In this document: positions 17,002 to 25,765 of the stretch, piece after piece
How positions within the stretch are numbered: position 1 is the first letter of the stretch
Layout: each line of letters starts with the position of its first letter
Source of the DNA: Williamsia sp.
GTDB taxonomy: Bacteria; Bacteroidota; Bacteroidia; Chitinophagales; Chitinophagaceae
Direction: 5' to 3'
Assembly (NCBI GenBank): GCA_015069695.1
Contig: JADCRZ010000019.1
Location: forward strand, 58,448 to 122,447
Length of the DNA: 64,000 nt
Position numbers and translations under genes: made by a program
Notes under the pieces: generated by a model
Told to the model about the DNA's origin: nothing
Seen by the model: only the letters and a program-made list of their open reading frames with translations
The model's database searches: none

Positions 17002-17793
17002 CTAATTCATCCTGATCACCCTGTTTGCTCCCTGGTTATTCCGTTGCAGCTCTTCCATCATTTTGGTGGTCTCCTGGGTGTATTCGTCCGGGGTGAGTTT
17101 CTTTCCCTTGGTTGGTTCTTTGATGGACGATAAATCTGCCTTGGGGGAGATCTCTGCTGCCTGGTAAACGATGCGGCCGTTGTTGATGTCGAGGGCGAGG
17201 ACCAGGCCGGGTAATTGGCCTTGTACTTCAGGGCCTGCTGGAACAGGGATGTCTGATGTAAACCAGGCGGTGATCGTGGAGGTGTCGGCCACTTCTTTGC
17301 GATCTAGCTTTCCGTTTTCCATGGTCATCTGGGTGCGCCGGCCGGGGCGTTGTGCGGTGGCTTTGTGGCAAACATGTCCCAGGATGGTTTTTGTTTCGCT
17401 GCCCAGGATCCAGGTAAGCTTGCGTATGCTGTCGGCGACGATGAATTTTCTTTCCATCATTTCACGCTGCTCTGTTTTTTTGGCCTGTGCAAAATCACAG
17501 AACACAACATCGTTCTGCCCGGGTGTCATCATCCTGATCTGCACGCCGTTCGCATTTATTTCACCTGCATCCGCTTCTTCTTCTGCGTGTTTCCAGAGTG
17601 ATTGGTTGTTGCCAAAAACAAGTTCAAATTTGTCTGTCCGGGTTTGAGGTAGCAAAGACATAACGGCTTCATCCGCTCTTGCATTGATCCGCATCTGCAT
17701 GGTGCGTGTATAGGTCACCGTTCCTTCTGTTTGCTGTGCGGCTGCCGCAAGCGACAAGGATAAAGCGGTTGCCGCAAAAAAAAACTGTTTCAT
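17002..17793 (-). CDS. GLPGLI family protein
   Basis: 263 aa. Signal peptide with Ala-rich end (LSLAAAAQQ), then the beta-rich GLPGLI fold. The naming motif appears as QLPGLVLALDIN (~residues 195-206), preceded by the family's TAWFTSDIPVPAGP segment. These periplasmic/outer-membrane proteins typically pair with barrel proteins like the one at 14190; molecular role unknown. Its promoter (TAGCTTTG, 17826-17819 on the minus strand) is divergent from the sensor kinase and shares the TTAAC-box cluster. Confidence 0.9.
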   Translation of the reverse strand: MKQFFFAATALSLSLAAAAQQTEGTVTYTRTMQMRINARADEAVMSLLPQTRTDKFELVFGNNQSLWKHAEEEADAGEINANGVQIRMMTPGQNDVVFCDFAQAKKTEQREMMERKFIVADSIRKLTWILGSETKTILGHVCHKATAQRPGRRTQMTMENGKLDRKEVADTSTITAWFTSDIPVPAGPEVQGQLPGLVLALDINNGRIVYQAAEISPKADLSSIKEPTKGKKLTPDEYTQETTKMMEELQRNNQGANRVIRMN

Positions 17794-17818
17794 ATTTTGG
17801 TTGATTTATTGATGGGCT

Positions 17819-17826
17819 CAAAGCTA
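17819..17826 (-). promoter_or_regulatory. -7 element TAGCTTTG for the GLPGLI gene
   Basis: Exact TAnnTTTG on the minus strand, 25 bp before the GLPGLI ATG. The phased TTAAC boxes begin 24 bp upstream of it. Confidence 0.5.
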
Positions 17827-17849
17827 CAGTGTGCGTTCATCAAGGCAGG

Positions 17850-17885
17850 TTAACAGGGCTTGCATTAAGGTTAATAAAGGTTAAC
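17850..17885 (+). promoter_or_regulatory. Phased TTAAC boxes between divergent promoters (putative autoregulatory operator)
   Basis: TTAAC at 17850, TTAAT at 17871 and TTAAC at 17881 (the last two within GGTTAATAAAGGTTAAC), spaced 21 and 10 bp, with an additional TTAAG at 17865. It lies between the GLPGLI promoter and the kinase promoter. The motif and helical phasing match the cluster upstream of the barrel gene at 14106-14141, in opposite spacing order. It is probably bound by the OmpR-type regulator encoded at 19458. Confidence 0.5.
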
Positions 17886-17912
17886 GGTTCTGCACTTGCC
17901 GGGCCGAATGGT

Positions 17913-17920
17913 TACTTTTG
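17913..17920 (+). promoter_or_regulatory. -7 element TACTTTTG for the sensor kinase gene
   Basis: Exact TAnnTTTG match ending 5 bp before the ATG at 17926, which would make the transcript leaderless or almost so. A TTG at 17896-17898 is closer than the usual -33 spacing. Confidence 0.4.
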
Positions 17921-17925
17921 CTGGT

Positions 17926-19461
17926 ATGAACAGACCGCTTTTTACAAATGCCTTGTTCATGATCATTACCATCGCCGTGATCATCGGCTTCCAGGTTTAC
18001 TGGTTGAAGGACAACTACGACCGGGAAAAAAAGACCCTGACCATCAAAACAGGAATTGCTTTCCAGGAAGTGGTGCACAAGCTGCAGGCAGTGAAACTGA
18101 AATTGCCTTCTATCCCTTCCGGCAATGCGGCGCAGGCAGGAAAAGCACGGATTTTTTTAGATGAAAGCCAAAACAGTGATGGATCGATGCAGCGCCGCAA
18201 GATTATTACCCTGGTCAATAATGTGCGTGACAAACTGCAGGAAGGAAAAAAGGACAGCTTACCCCGCTCCACCGTTGTTTTGCGCATGAACGGGAACAGC
18301 CGGCCCGGATGGGACAGTTTTCCTGTGCAGATCAGGCGATCTTCCGATACCGGCAATCACTTGCTGAATGTGCTTTACCGGGTCGATTCCCTGCAGGATT
18401 CGATCAGGGTGAAAGAGATTGCAGCAGATTATGCGGGCGCGCTGAAAAGAGAAAACCTGAACATCGGCTACAATGTGGTGCGGCTGGCCGGCACGCCGGC
18501 AGATTATGAAACAGACATGAGCAAGGCCGTTGTGGGATTTGCCCACCCCGTTGCCTACCAGCTCCTTCTTACAGATACCCGGAGCTATCTGCTCAAAAAG
18601 ATCTCGCTTCCTATCCTGTTCTCCGTTCTCCTGATTGGTACCACCTTGTTTTCCTTCCTGATCCTCTACCGCAACCTGCTGCGGCAGCGCAGGCTTACCG
18701 AAATGAAGAATGAGTTTATCAGCAATATCAGCCATGAGTTAAAAACACCGATCGCTACTGTGGGTGTTGCCATAGAAGCGCTGAAGAGTTTTCACGCCCT
18801 GGACGATCCGCAGAAGACCCGTGAATACCTCGACATCTCATCCAACGAACTGCAGCGTTTGGGACTGCTGGTTGATAAAGTGCTGAAGCTTTCTCTTTTT
18901 GAAAGAAAACAAATGCAGCTGAACAAGGAATCATTTGATTTCAAAGAATTGATACAAGAAGTGCTGGGTTCCATGAAACCCTTGTTTAACAAGCAAGCAG
19001 CAGAGGTCAGCTTTAACTGGAAGGAGGATGATTTTATGATCCAGGCAGACAAGCTGCACCTGACCAGTGTGGTATACAACCTTGTTGACAATGCCCTGAA
19101 GTACAGCGGCGATGCCCCCCGGGTGCAGCTGGACCTTTCCCGGCAAAAAGATGTTTTTAAGCTCTCCGTAACCGACAACGGCATCGGCATTGAAAAGGAA
19201 TACCGCAGCAAAGTATTTGATAAATTTTTCCGCGTGCCTACCGGCAACCGGCACCAGGTAAAAGGCTACGGGCTGGGGCTCAGCTATGTGTCAGAGATCA
19301 TCAGACGCCATATGGGTTATGTACAGGTCGTTAGTGAACCGGGACATGGCAGCAGTTTTATCGTTATGATCCCCATAGAAGAAAAAGACATTATCTGGTT
19401 GGATGAGAAAAGAAGCATCCGCAAAAAAGTCATCCGCCTGCCTGCAATCAAGAAAACATGA
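17926..19461 (+). CDS. Sensor histidine kinase (RprX-like)
   Basis: 511 aa. Two membrane segments (~7-26, ALFMIITIAVIIGFQVYW; ~225-247, LPILFSVLLIGTTLFSFLIL) enclose a ~200-residue periplasmic sensor domain. Cytoplasmic HisKA follows with the phosphorylated His270 in SNISHELKTP, then the ATPase with N box (NLVDNALKYSG), G1 (DNGIGI), F box (FDKFFRVPTG) and G2 (GYGLGLSYV). The stop overlaps the regulator's ATG by 4 bases (ATGA), indicating translational coupling. The domain plan resembles Bacteroides RprX. Likely targets: the GLPGLI gene and the barrel gene at 14190. Confidence 0.92.
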   Translation: MNRPLFTNALFMIITIAVIIGFQVYWLKDNYDREKKTLTIKTGIAFQEVVHKLQAVKLKLPSIPSGNAAQAGKARIFLDESQNSDGSMQRRKIITLVNNVRDKLQEGKKDSLPRSTVVLRMNGNSRPGWDSFPVQIRRSSDTGNHLLNVLYRVDSLQDSIRVKEIAADYAGALKRENLNIGYNVVRLAGTPADYETDMSKAVVGFAHPVAYQLLLTDTRSYLLKKISLPILFSVLLIGTTLFSFLILYRNLLRQRRLTEMKNEFISNISHELKTPIATVGVAIEALKSFHALDDPQKTREYLDISSNELQRLGLLVDKVLKLSLFERKQMQLNKESFDFKELIQEVLGSMKPLFNKQAAEVSFNWKEDDFMIQADKLHLTSVVYNLVDNALKYSGDAPRVQLDLSRQKDVFKLSVTDNGIGIEKEYRSKVFDKFFRVPTGNRHQVKGYGLGLSYVSEIIRRHMGYVQVVSEPGHGSSFIVMIPIEEKDIIWLDEKRSIRKKVIRLPAIKKT

Positions 19462-20144
19462 GCGTCAAAATCCTGTATGTAGAAGATGAATTGTTCCTGG
19501 CAAAAATTGTAAAGGAAAGCCTGGAAACCCGTGGCTACCAGGTTGCCCTGGAAACGGACGGTGATAAAGCCATCTCCTTGTTCCGGGAAACCTCACCCGA
19601 TATCTGCGTGCTGGACATTATGCTCCCCGGCATGGATGGCTTCGATCTTGCGGAAGAGATCCGCAGGATAGACAGCCGGATACCTATTATTTTCCTGACC
19701 GCGAAAACAGGAACGCAGGACGTGGTGAAAGGATTTTCGCAGGGGGGAAACGATTATATCCGCAAACCGTTCAGCATCGAAGAGCTCATCGTGCGCATCC
19801 AGCACCAGCTGCGTGACAAGGGCGGCCAGGTTCAAAAGCCACCCACAGATACCATTGCCCTGGGCACATATACATTTCAGCTCAACCGGCAGATCTTAAG
19901 CAATCGCGAAACCGAGCGCAAGCTTTCCTTTCGTGAAAGCGAACTGTTGCGTTTGTTGTATGAAAACCGCGACCGGATCATTGACCGCAAAGAAATCCTC
20001 CATCTTATCTGGGGCAACGATTCTTTTTTTAACTCCCGCAACCTCGATGTGTACATTACCAAGCTGCGCAGTTACCTGAGAGAGGATGCTTCCCTGGAAA
20101 TTATTACCATCAAAGGCATTGGATACCGGTTTGTAGTGGTGTGA
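19458..20144 (+). CDS. OmpR/PhoB-type response regulator (RprY-like)
   Basis: 228 aa. Receiver domain (1-~120): acidic pair VEDE, phosphoacceptor Asp53 in VLDIMLPGMDG, Thr in FLTAKTG and Lys in IRKPFSIEEL. C-terminal winged helix (~135-228) with SFRESELLRLLYENRDRI and ITKLRSYLREDASLEI, ending IKGIGYRFVVV. Its DNA sites are expected to be direct repeats of a short motif at 10-11 bp, matching the TTAAC boxes at 14106 and 17850. Confidence 0.94.
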   Translation: MSVKILYVEDELFLAKIVKESLETRGYQVALETDGDKAISLFRETSPDICVLDIMLPGMDGFDLAEEIRRIDSRIPIIFLTAKTGTQDVVKGFSQGGNDYIRKPFSIEELIVRIQHQLRDKGGQVQKPPTDTIALGTYTFQLNRQILSNRETERKLSFRESELLRLLYENRDRIIDRKEILHLIWGNDSFFNSRNLDVYITKLRSYLREDASLEIITIKGIGYRFVVV

Positions 20145-20205
20145 ATCGTAAAAAAGAGCGTAAGTTTAACCCATCAGCGAATCTTGCCTGGCTTAAACCA
20201 ACACT

Positions 20206-21522
20206 ATGATCATCCTGACCATCCTGGTTTGTCTTCTTGGATTGATCCTGCTTACAGCATGGCTGCACATAAATCCGTTTCTTGCCTTTTTGCTGGTATC
20301 ATTGTTAGCAGGCTGGATGCTGGACCTCCCGCCCGACAAGGTCATGGCTGCATTTCAGAAGGGGATGGGTGATACGGTTGGATCGCTGATCTCTATCGTT
20401 TGTTTGGGTGCCATGATCGGAAAGCTGATTGCGACCACCGGCGCTGCGCAAAAAATAGCTGAAACCTTTGCCCGGCTTTTTGGTACCCGGCGCATTCAAT
20501 GGGCCTTGCTATGCACCGGCTTTGTAGTAGGCACAACTTTGTTTTATGGTGTCGGCTTTGTGCTGCTTACGCCCCTGATATTTTCAGTAGTGTTTCAATA
20601 CCGGCTTTCTGCGGTTTACATCGGTTTGCCGGCACTCGCCGCCCTTTCGGTTACACATGGCTATTTACCGCCTCATCCTGCTCCTACAGCCCTTGTAAAC
20701 CAGCTGGGCGCCGATATGGGTACAACCCTGCTGTACGGACTTGTTATTGCTGTACCCGCCGTGCTGGTGGCTGGCCCCCTGTTTGCCCAAACAACAAAGG
20801 GGATCAAGGCAATACCGCTGCTGGCATTCAAACCGGTGCTGATGCCGCATGAAGAGCTGCCCGGTGCAGGCGTGAGCTTTCTCACCGCCTTGCTGCCAGC
20901 CATCCTGCTGATTATTGCCACGCCGCTTTCTTTTATTTCGCTGCCGCCAGGGAACCTGCAGCATGTAGTCCTGCTCGTTAGCAATCCTACCGTATCGATC
21001 CTGATCGCCCTGATACTGGGAACTTACCTGCTCGGCATCCGCCGCAAAAGGAGCATGAAGACCATCATGGGCTGCTATGAATCAGGTATCCGTGATGTAA
21101 GCCTGATCTTGTTGATCATCGGAGGCGCCGGTGCTTTGAAGCAGATATTTGTAGAGGCCGGGGTAGATAAAATGATTGGCACAGCGCTGCAGGACCTGCG
21201 CATACCTCCCCTGGTACTGGGTTGGCTGATTGCGGCCGTGATCCGCATTGCGCTGGGATCATCTACCATTGCAGGCCTGATGACGGCCGGCATCATTCAT
21301 CCCCTGCTTGTGCGCTCAGGCGTGAACCCGAATCTGATGGTGCTTTCCATCGGTGCCGGCAGCATGATCTGCTCGCACGTAAACGATTCCGGCTTTTGGT
21401 TGTTCAAAGAATATTTTAATCTTACCATGAAACAAACCTTCCGCACATTTACCCTGATGGAATCGCTGGTAGCTGCTATGGGACTGATGGGTGTTTTGCT
21501 GCTGGAGAAGCTGCATGTGTAG
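20206..21522 (+). CDS. GntP-family permease (gluconate/organic-acid:H+ symporter)
   Basis: 438 aa, almost wholly hydrophobic, with about 12 predicted membrane segments. It shows the GntP family layout, including FGTRRIQWALLCTGFVVGTT, the GYLPPHPAP motif and GLMTAGIIHPLL near the end. Family members import gluconate, other sugar acids or, in some cases, small hydroxy acids with protons; the substrate here is not determined. A near-consensus -7 element TAAGTTTA lies at 20161-20168. The alpha-galactosidase gene starts 62 bp downstream on the same strand. Confidence 0.9.
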   Translation: MIILTILVCLLGLILLTAWLHINPFLAFLLVSLLAGWMLDLPPDKVMAAFQKGMGDTVGSLISIVCLGAMIGKLIATTGAAQKIAETFARLFGTRRIQWALLCTGFVVGTTLFYGVGFVLLTPLIFSVVFQYRLSAVYIGLPALAALSVTHGYLPPHPAPTALVNQLGADMGTTLLYGLVIAVPAVLVAGPLFAQTTKGIKAIPLLAFKPVLMPHEELPGAGVSFLTALLPAILLIIATPLSFISLPPGNLQHVVLLVSNPTVSILIALILGTYLLGIRRKRSMKTIMGCYESGIRDVSLILLIIGGAGALKQIFVEAGVDKMIGTALQDLRIPPLVLGWLIAAVIRIALGSSTIAGLMTAGIIHPLLVRSGVNPNLMVLSIGAGSMICSHVNDSGFWLFKEYFNLTMKQTFRTFTLMESLVAAMGLMGVLLLEKLHV

Positions 21523-21584
21523 GATGGGCGCATGTCCAGTTTTCGCAGGCGTGCAGAAAGAAAGAAAAAATAAATACAATCCAT

Positions 21585-23819
21585 ATGATAAACACCAACC
21601 GGTTAAAAACGCTTGTTTGCCGCTTTGGATCTGGGCTGTCCCTTTTGCTTTGCATGGCCTTTATGCAGGCAGCAGCACAGCAGGTTGTTACCATACCCAT
21701 TACAACGGATAACCATGCGCTGGTTTTGCAAACCGATCAGGAATCGCGCTTGTGGATGGTTTATTTTGGAGACAAGATGACGGACAGTAACGGGTATGCG
21801 CATGTGTTATCGCAGTATAGCTTGAAAGACGACAACGCCGGCATTTACAACAACGCATACACGCCAGCCGGTACCTGGAACCTTTCAGAACCCGCTATCC
21901 AGGTGGTGCATGCGGACGGAAACACATCGCTTGAACTAAAGTACGCCGGACACCAAACAAAGCGGGAAGGTGATGACGTGATGACCACTGTCATCAAATT
22001 GCAGGACCCCCAATATAAATTCACGGTAGAGCTGTTTTACAAAGCCTGGCAAAATGAAAATGTGATCGAGCAATGGACAGAGATCAGCAACGGGGAAAGC
22101 GGTCCGGTGGTGTTGCAGAAATATGCTTCGGCCAATTTGTATCTTACCCGCAAGGATTTTTACCTGACCAGCTTCCAGGGAGAGTATCTGAAGGAAATGC
22201 AGCCCTATGAAGAAAAACTGCTGCGGGGCATCAAATCTGTTGATACCAAACTGGGTACCCGTGCCATGTTGCTGGGTACACCCAATTTTATTCTTTCATT
22301 TGGAGGACCTGCCCGTGAAAACAGCGGTTCCGTGATGCTGGCCCAACTGGCGTGGAGCGGCAATTACAAACTCGATTTTGAGATCGATTCTTACCAGAAC
22401 CTGCGGCTTATTGCCGGCATCAATCCGTATGCATCGGCTTACACCCTGCGCAGCGGACAACGCTTTAAAACGCCTTCCCTGATCTACACGGTGTCCAGTC
22501 ACGGCACAGGAGAGGCAAGCCGCCAGCTGCAAAGCTGGGCCCGTGACTACCGCGTGCTGGACGGGAAGGGGAGCCGGCTTACCCTGCTCAACAACTGGGA
22601 AGCGACTTATTTTGATTTTGATGAAACCAAAATTCAAAACCTGTACAAAGATGCCAAGAGCCTGGGTGTAGACATGTTCCTGCTCGACGATGGCTGGTTT
22701 GGCAACAAATATCCGCGCAACAGCGACAACGCAGGCCTGGGCGACTGGCAGGAGAACGTAAAAAAACTGCCGCACGGCATCGGGTACCTGGTAAAAGAAG
22801 CTACAGCAGCCGGCCTGAAATTCGGCATCTGGATCGAACCTGAAATGGTGAATCCTAAAAGCGAGCTGTATGAAAAGCACCTGGACTGGGTAATCAGGGA
22901 GCCGAACCGGCCGGAAAAATATTACCGCAACCAGCTGGTGCTTGACCTCGCAAATCCGGAGGTGCAGGATTTTGTATTTGGTATTGTGGACGGCCTGTTT
23001 GCCAAAAACAGCGCACTGGCATTTATCAAATGGGATTGCAATGCAGTTATCTACAATGCACATTCCATCTACCTGGAGAAAAATAAACTGCCGCAAACGC
23101 ACCTGTATGTAGAGTATGTAAAAGGTTTGTACAAGGTATTGGAACGCATCCGCGCCAAGTATCCTGCTGTGCCGATGATGCTTTGTTCCGGTGGTGGTGG
23201 CCGCGCTGATTATGAGCTCCTGAAATACTTCACCGAATTCTGGCCCAGTGATGATACGGAACCCATTGAGCGGATCTTTCTGCAATGGAACTATTCTTAT
23301 TTCTTTCCTGCTATCACCACCGATTGCCATGTTACCGACTGGGGCCACCAGCCCATCAAGTTTCGCGTGGATGTTGCCAGCATGGGAAAGCTGGGCTTCG
23401 ACATTGTAGCAAGCAAGCTCAGTCCGTCTGACCTGGAGTTTTGCCGGAGCGCGATAAAAAACTATGATTCCTTTAAAGACCTGGTATGGCATGGTGTACA
23501 GTATCGACTGCTGAGCCCGTACGAAAACCCTGTTGCCGCTATCAGCTATGTGAGTGCCGATAAAAGCAGGGCCATCCTGTTTACCTATCTGCACAACTAC
23601 CGGGTTATGCAAACCGCAACCCCGCGTCCTATTCAGCTGAATGGACTGGATCCAAAAAAGAAATACCGGGTAAAAGAAACCAATCTCTACCCGGGTACAA
23701 AATCAAGTGTTGATGCAGGGCCGGTTTACACCGGTGAGTTTTTGATGGAGGTAGGCATCAACCCCCAGGTAAACGGCCGCAGGACAAGTGTGGTATTGGA
23801 GATCAGTGAAGAGAAATAA
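21585..23819 (+). CDS. GH36 alpha-galactosidase, secreted
   Basis: 744 aa. Signal peptide (LLLCMAFMQAAAQQ), N-terminal beta-sandwich (~30-300), catalytic barrel (~310-640) and C-terminal sandwich. Nucleophile Asp484 in FIKWDCN; acid/base in the WPSDDTEP motif (Asp556/Asp557); further family blocks LLDDGWFGNKYP and FGIWIEPEMVNP. It removes terminal alpha-1,6-galactose from raffinose-type oligosaccharides or galactomannan. The stop is 2 bp from the convergent kinase gene. Pairing with a GntP permease is unusual; GH36 genes more often sit with sugar transporters. Confidence 0.95.
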   Translation: MINTNRLKTLVCRFGSGLSLLLCMAFMQAAAQQVVTIPITTDNHALVLQTDQESRLWMVYFGDKMTDSNGYAHVLSQYSLKDDNAGIYNNAYTPAGTWNLSEPAIQVVHADGNTSLELKYAGHQTKREGDDVMTTVIKLQDPQYKFTVELFYKAWQNENVIEQWTEISNGESGPVVLQKYASANLYLTRKDFYLTSFQGEYLKEMQPYEEKLLRGIKSVDTKLGTRAMLLGTPNFILSFGGPARENSGSVMLAQLAWSGNYKLDFEIDSYQNLRLIAGINPYASAYTLRSGQRFKTPSLIYTVSSHGTGEASRQLQSWARDYRVLDGKGSRLTLLNNWEATYFDFDETKIQNLYKDAKSLGVDMFLLDDGWFGNKYPRNSDNAGLGDWQENVKKLPHGIGYLVKEATAAGLKFGIWIEPEMVNPKSELYEKHLDWVIREPNRPEKYYRNQLVLDLANPEVQDFVFGIVDGLFAKNSALAFIKWDCNAVIYNAHSIYLEKNKLPQTHLYVEYVKGLYKVLERIRAKYPAVPMMLCSGGGGRADYELLKYFTEFWPSDDTEPIERIFLQWNYSYFFPAITTDCHVTDWGHQPIKFRVDVASMGKLGFDIVASKLSPSDLEFCRSAIKNYDSFKDLVWHGVQYRLLSPYENPVAAISYVSADKSRAILFTYLHNYRVMQTATPRPIQLNGLDPKKKYRVKETNLYPGTKSSVDAGPVYTGEFLMEVGINPQVNGRRTSVVLEISEEK

Positions 23820-23821
23820 GC

Positions 23822-25765
23822 TCAGTTACTAAATGCCTTGAATGCTTCCAGGTCAAGCTCGGCCTGGTATACCACATTTCCCAGTTCATCCAATTGCCTG
23901 TTCAGGACGGTCCGTTTGTTGTCGATATTTACTCTCAGGTAATGCAGGGCCTGGTATTGTTTGCGGATCTCCGTTTCAAGCTGGCTCTTTAAACCGGCCA
24001 CTTCTGCTGCGGCGCCTGCCACGGCCCTGTCTACCAGCTGGGGGTCGGGCCTGTATACAAACTGTGTAGCCATTTGCTGCTGCCAGCTAAATAAGATTTG
24101 TATGTTCTTGGGACCGATGCCCAGGATCTTTGTATGATGTAAAGCCGTGATGTCGGCAGCGGTATGGATTCCATGCAAAAAAAGATGTGCTTTCTTGGCT
24201 GTGCCAAAAGCGCTGATGGTGTGGTTTTGAATAGAAAATTGTTGTAAAAAGAGCCGGAGCTGTTCATGGATCAATTTCTCTTCCGCGATATGCCTGCGTT
24301 TCTGCAGTTCATCCGGCAGGCTGCGAAAGCGGCTGATCAGCTCGTTTAATCCGGTAACTTCCCTTTCATATGCTGTTAATTCATTGGGATGGTTGTATTC
24401 ATCCAGCAGGGATTCGTACCTGCTTACAAGCTGCTTGTGTGCGGCATTCCTCCGGGCGAGTTCTTTGTCGATTTTCCGGTTCCAGGGAATGATGGCGGAA
24501 ATGGCTTTGCAAGAGACTATTATGGCAAATCCGAGCGCCGGGCTGTTACATACTATCGGCAACCATCCAACAACAATAAGGGCTTTGATGATCCATCTCC
24601 ATCTTTTGTGCCGGTAAAATTTTTTAGGGACCGGTGTGGGGAGCAAGACTGGATTGACGTAAGAAGCTTTTCGCGCAGGAAGATGGATCTTGTCTACTTT
24701 AAACCCGTTTACAAAGCTTTCCACATCCTGAAGCAGGTAGCTCGATTGCACATAACTTTCGTCCAGAAAGTAAAGGATGCCTTTTTTCTGCCTGAATTCG
24801 CACCAGGGGCAACGGGGTAATTTGCCTGGATAGGTATGCAGTTTTGTTTGGCTGCAGGTGACCATCTCCCTGATAAACGCATCCAGCTCCCTGATCCAGG
24901 CTTCCGGCTTGGGGCGGTTATAGCGGTTTTCAAAAGACTGGTGAAAAAAGTGGATGATCGGATCGGGCAGGCTGCCCAGGTCCAGACTGTCGGGTGGAGG
25001 ATGCAGCTTTTTCGACCTGCTTCGCCGGGAGAAAGCGAAATAATGATTTCTGATGGCAGTTTCTTCATCAATGTCTTCCCGGGTGGTATTCTTTCCGGCA
25101 AACGGATGCCGGCCCAGAAACAAAAGCTGAAAAATCAGCACCGAAAGAGAAAAAGAATCAGTATCAGGTGTTCTCACCACCTTTTCAAATGATCTCCTTT
25201 CCAGCAGTTCCGGTGGGGTGTACCGGGGTACCCCCACTTCACAAAAATAAGTTTGCTGCCCGTCCTGGATCTGGAATGAATCGCAATCGATCAGGCTGAT
25301 CATCCCCCTTCCGTCTACCAGTACATTGCCTTCATTTACATCACCCGCTACCACACCCGCTGCATGCAGGTTGTGGAATGCCAGGGCCAGGTTCCTGGAC
25401 ACATGAACCAGAAAATTGTAGCCCCTGTCAGGAAATAGGCGTTTGCGGTCGACCGGGCTAAACAGCTTGTGCAGGGGTATTGCATTCACCAGCTTTTTCA
25501 TCACAAAACCAACCGGCACGCCCCATTTATCTGTCACAAGATCTGTAGGCCATGCTGCGTAGTTCTGGATAGCAGTGCCGGCCAGCGAAACCATGTACCT
25601 GAGCTTGTTTACCTTTTCTGCTTCCGGCAGCTCATTGTATAATTTGATCACCTGGGATGGATGGTTGCTGATTTCATATACAGCACCTTCACCGCCTTTT
25701 CCCAGCTCCCTGCCTATCACATAGGTCTCGGCGCCGTATAGTCCTTTAACTGTTTGTCCTGTCAT
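23822..25765 (-). CDS. YegI-like protein kinase with helix-hairpin-helix domain (TerY-P triad)
   Basis: 647 aa. Ser/Thr kinase domain (~15-310): Gly loop GRELGKGGEGAVYEI, ATP-binding Lys41 (VIKLY), catalytic loop AGDVNEGNVLV with Asp142 and Asn147, and Asp160 in IDCDSFQ, where DCD replaces DFG. A Cys pair (RCPWCEF, ~336) follows, then a hydrophobic membrane-like segment (~400-440), a coiled-coil-prone region, and a helix-hairpin-helix-like motif (ILGIGPKNIQIL, ~565-580). This plan matches E. coli YegI and the TerY-P triad kinases. It is the last gene of an overlapping trio; its ATG lies inside the PP2C gene (20-base overlap). Predicted role: stress signalling with reversible phosphorylation; substrates unknown. 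Confidence 0.85.
   Translation of the reverse strand: MTGQTVKGLYGAETYVIGRELGKGGEGAVYEISNHPSQVIKLYNELPEAEKVNKLRYMVSLAGTAIQNYAAWPTDLVTDKWGVPVGFVMKKLVNAIPLHKLFSPVDRKRLFPDRGYNFLVHVSRNLALAFHNLHAAGVVAGDVNEGNVLVDGRGMISLIDCDSFQIQDGQQTYFCEVGVPRYTPPELLERRSFEKVVRTPDTDSFSLSVLIFQLLFLGRHPFAGKNTTREDIDEETAIRNHYFAFSRRSRSKKLHPPPDSLDLGSLPDPIIHFFHQSFENRYNRPKPEAWIRELDAFIREMVTCSQTKLHTYPGKLPRCPWCEFRQKKGILYFLDESYVQSSYLLQDVESFVNGFKVDKIHLPARKASYVNPVLLPTPVPKKFYRHKRWRWIIKALIVVGWLPIVCNSPALGFAIIVSCKAISAIIPWNRKIDKELARRNAAHKQLVSRYESLLDEYNHPNELTAYEREVTGLNELISRFRSLPDELQKRRHIAEEKLIHEQLRLFLQQFSIQNHTISAFGTAKKAHLFLHGIHTAADITALHHTKILGIGPKNIQILFSWQQQMATQFVYRPDPQLVDRAVAGAAAEVAGLKSQLETEIRKQYQALHYLRVNIDNKRTVLNRQLDELGNVVYQAELDLEAFKAFSN

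Noticed and set aside
22296..23612. 438-aa minus-strand frame inside the alpha-galactosidase gene
   Set aside because: It is the antisense of a high-confidence GH36 gene and contains no recognisable domain.
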